Shown piece by piece: positions 6,506-7,010 of a DNA stretch of 7,010 nucleotides (positions are counted from its first letter, which is position 1; each line of letters begins with the position of its first letter). A program made the translations under genes and the position numbers. Below the pieces are notes generated by a model, which did no database searches, had not been told where the DNA came from, and worked only from the letters and a program-made list of their open reading frames with translations. The stretch is from Alkaliphilus sp. (GTDB lineage: Bacteria > Bacillota > Clostridia > Peptostreptococcales > Natronincolaceae): the NCBI GenBank assembly GCA_023230535.1, contig JALNXC010000059.1:1-7010 (forward strand). Reading direction: 5' to 3'.

Positions 6506-6723
6506 GACCTAACCCGATTTGCAAGGCAAATCGTTGGTAGGTCAAATGCAATGAACACCAAATTTGTGTGACTAAAAGGAACAAACAAATTTGAGTTGTG
6601 GGACTGCGAACCCAATTTGCGCAACCAAAGGGAGCAGCAAATTGTTGGTAGGTCAAACGCAACAAGCATCAAATTCATGCGAACGAAGAGAGCAAATGAA
6701 TTTGTGTTGCTTGACTGCGTAAT
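6506..6723 (+). repeat. two-copy array of paired stem-loops in the trpB leader
   Basis: Two direct copies (6515-6612 and 6613-6723) each contain hairpin A, a 25-base spacer, hairpin B and a 19-base spacer. Hairpin A pairs 6515-6522 with 6526-6533 in copy 1 and 6613-6620 with 6637-6644 in copy 2. Hairpin B pairs 6559-6567 with 6585-6593 and 6670-6678 with 6696-6704. The 98- and 111-base copies differ by the hairpin A loop, three versus 16 bases; the remaining 87 bases align without gaps at 63 matches by hand count. Loops of hairpin B and of copy 2 hairpin A share a pattern like GYGAAC, AA, GAGCA. The first hairpin can extend outward through GACCTA/TAGGTC (6506-6511 with 6538-6543). No protein-like reading was accepted. 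It may be a folded leader element or a dispersed palindromic repeat. Confidence 0.8.
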
Positions 6724-6732
6724 ATATTGGCA

Positions 6733-6766
6733 AAAAGCAGTGCTTGCTTTTAAGGTATATTTTTTT
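6733..6766 (+). other. small hairpin with delayed T-run before trpB
   Basis: AAAAGCA (6733-6739) pairs perfectly with TGCTTTT (6745-6751) around a five-base loop. A run of seven T begins at 6760, eight bases after the stem, which is too far for a standard intrinsic terminator. It lies 28 bases before the trpB start codon, so it might affect translation or be a decayed terminator; neither is shown. Confidence 0.35.
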
Positions 6767-6794
6767 GTTAAAACTGAAAAAGGAGAGAAAAACC

Positions 6795-7010
6795 ATGAAA
6801 ACACAATTTGGAAAATTCGGAGGGCAATATGTGCCGGAGGATTTGAAAAACGCATTAGCGGAATTGGAAGAGGCATTTACTAAAGCAAAGGCGGATAAAA
6901 CATTTGAGGAAGAATACAGATATTACTTGAGGGAGTATTCGGGAAGAGAAACACCGCTATATTATGCGGAAAATTTGACTAAAAAATTGGGCGGGGGAAA
7001 GATATATCTA
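6795..7010 (+). CDS. trpB: tryptophan synthase beta chain, N-terminal part (partial)
   Basis: The first 72 codons of trpB run off the window end. TrpB is the cytosolic PLP-dependent subunit that joins indole with L-serine to give L-tryptophan, normally in an alpha2-beta2 complex with TrpA. The sequence begins MKTQFGKFGGQYVPEDL and continues EEYRYYLREYSGRETPLYYAENLTKKLGGGKIYL (written here in part as EYSGRETPLYYAENLT and LGGGKIYL), which matches the TrpB1 amino end closely. The window stops before the PLP lysine in the HTGAHK region, so catalytic integrity cannot be judged. ATG 6795 follows AGGAGAG (6781-6787) at seven bases. It is controlled by the T-box upstream, and no other trp gene precedes it, so trpB heads this transcript. 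Confidence 0.95.
   Translation, partial: MKTQFGKFGGQYVPEDLKNALAELEEAFTKAKADKTFEEEYRYYLREYSGRETPLYYAENLTKKLGGGKIYL

Noticed and set aside
6506..6723. CRISPR array
   Set aside because: Only two diverged copies are present, the units are hairpin-rich throughout with similar rather than unique spacers, and no cas gene is nearby.
6429..6876. Minus-strand ORFs across the T-box and repeat array, with repeated peptide patterns
   Set aside because: The repeated peptides (such as DLPTIC and TYQQFA-like stretches) simply translate the direct DNA repeats. The frames run antisense to the T-box and trpB and lack plausible start signals.
6596..6883. Plus-strand 95-codon ORF from the repeat array into trpB
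   Set aside because: It crosses the trpB binding site and enters trpB in the wrong frame; the trpB frame is unmistakable.

Overview
The window looks like chromosomal DNA of a low-GC Gram-positive bacterium, most likely of the class Clostridia. The DNA is AT-rich, ribosome binding sites are strong and close to AGGAGG, promoters are near-consensus sigma-A type, and a tRNA-sensing T-box leader precedes a tryptophan gene. The species cannot be named from the sequence alone. No insertion sequence, phage gene, CRISPR array, tRNA or rRNA gene was seen.

Layout from left to right. (1) Bases 1-326 are the 3' end of a ClpB disaggregase gene. (2) Bases 451-1026 encode a pyridoxamine 5'-phosphate oxidase-fold (NimA-like) flavoprotein, followed by a hairpin terminator near 1096-1133. 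(3) A perfect-consensus promoter (TTGACA, 17 bases, TATAAT; 1143-1171) starts a tightly packed three-gene signalling operon. Its genes encode a lone receiver protein (1276-1641), a soluble hybrid sensor histidine kinase with PAS, HisKA, HATPase and receiver parts (1662-3467), and an HPt-REC-GGDEF-REC protein (3464-5116). (4) A LysE-family exporter lies on the minus strand and converges on that operon (5166-5828). (5) A roughly 340-base AT-rich gap follows. (6) The tryptophan control region holds a promoter (6170-6198), a T-box leader with a UGG specifier (about 6205-6494), a structured repeat array (6506-6723), and the start of trpB (6795 to the window end).

The signalling operon contains every part of a multistep His-Asp-His-Asp phosphorelay ending in a diguanylate cyclase. 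The expected route runs from kinase H199 to its receiver D483, then to HPt H52 of the third protein, and then to receivers D182 or D481 beside the GGDEF domain or to D52 of the lone receiver. The inferred output is regulated cyclic-di-GMP. The order of transfer is inferred; the residues are visible.

Two things most deserve attention. The first is the unusual HPt-REC-GGDEF-REC protein with its dedicated kinase. The second is the repeat array between the T-box terminator and trpB: two copies of a roughly 100-110 base unit, each with two stem-loops, whose stems differ by paired compensatory changes. Such covariation suggests the folded form has been kept by selection or by the way the element spreads. 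The T-box is a known regulator class, but its specifier and discriminator-pairing base both fit tRNA-Trp.
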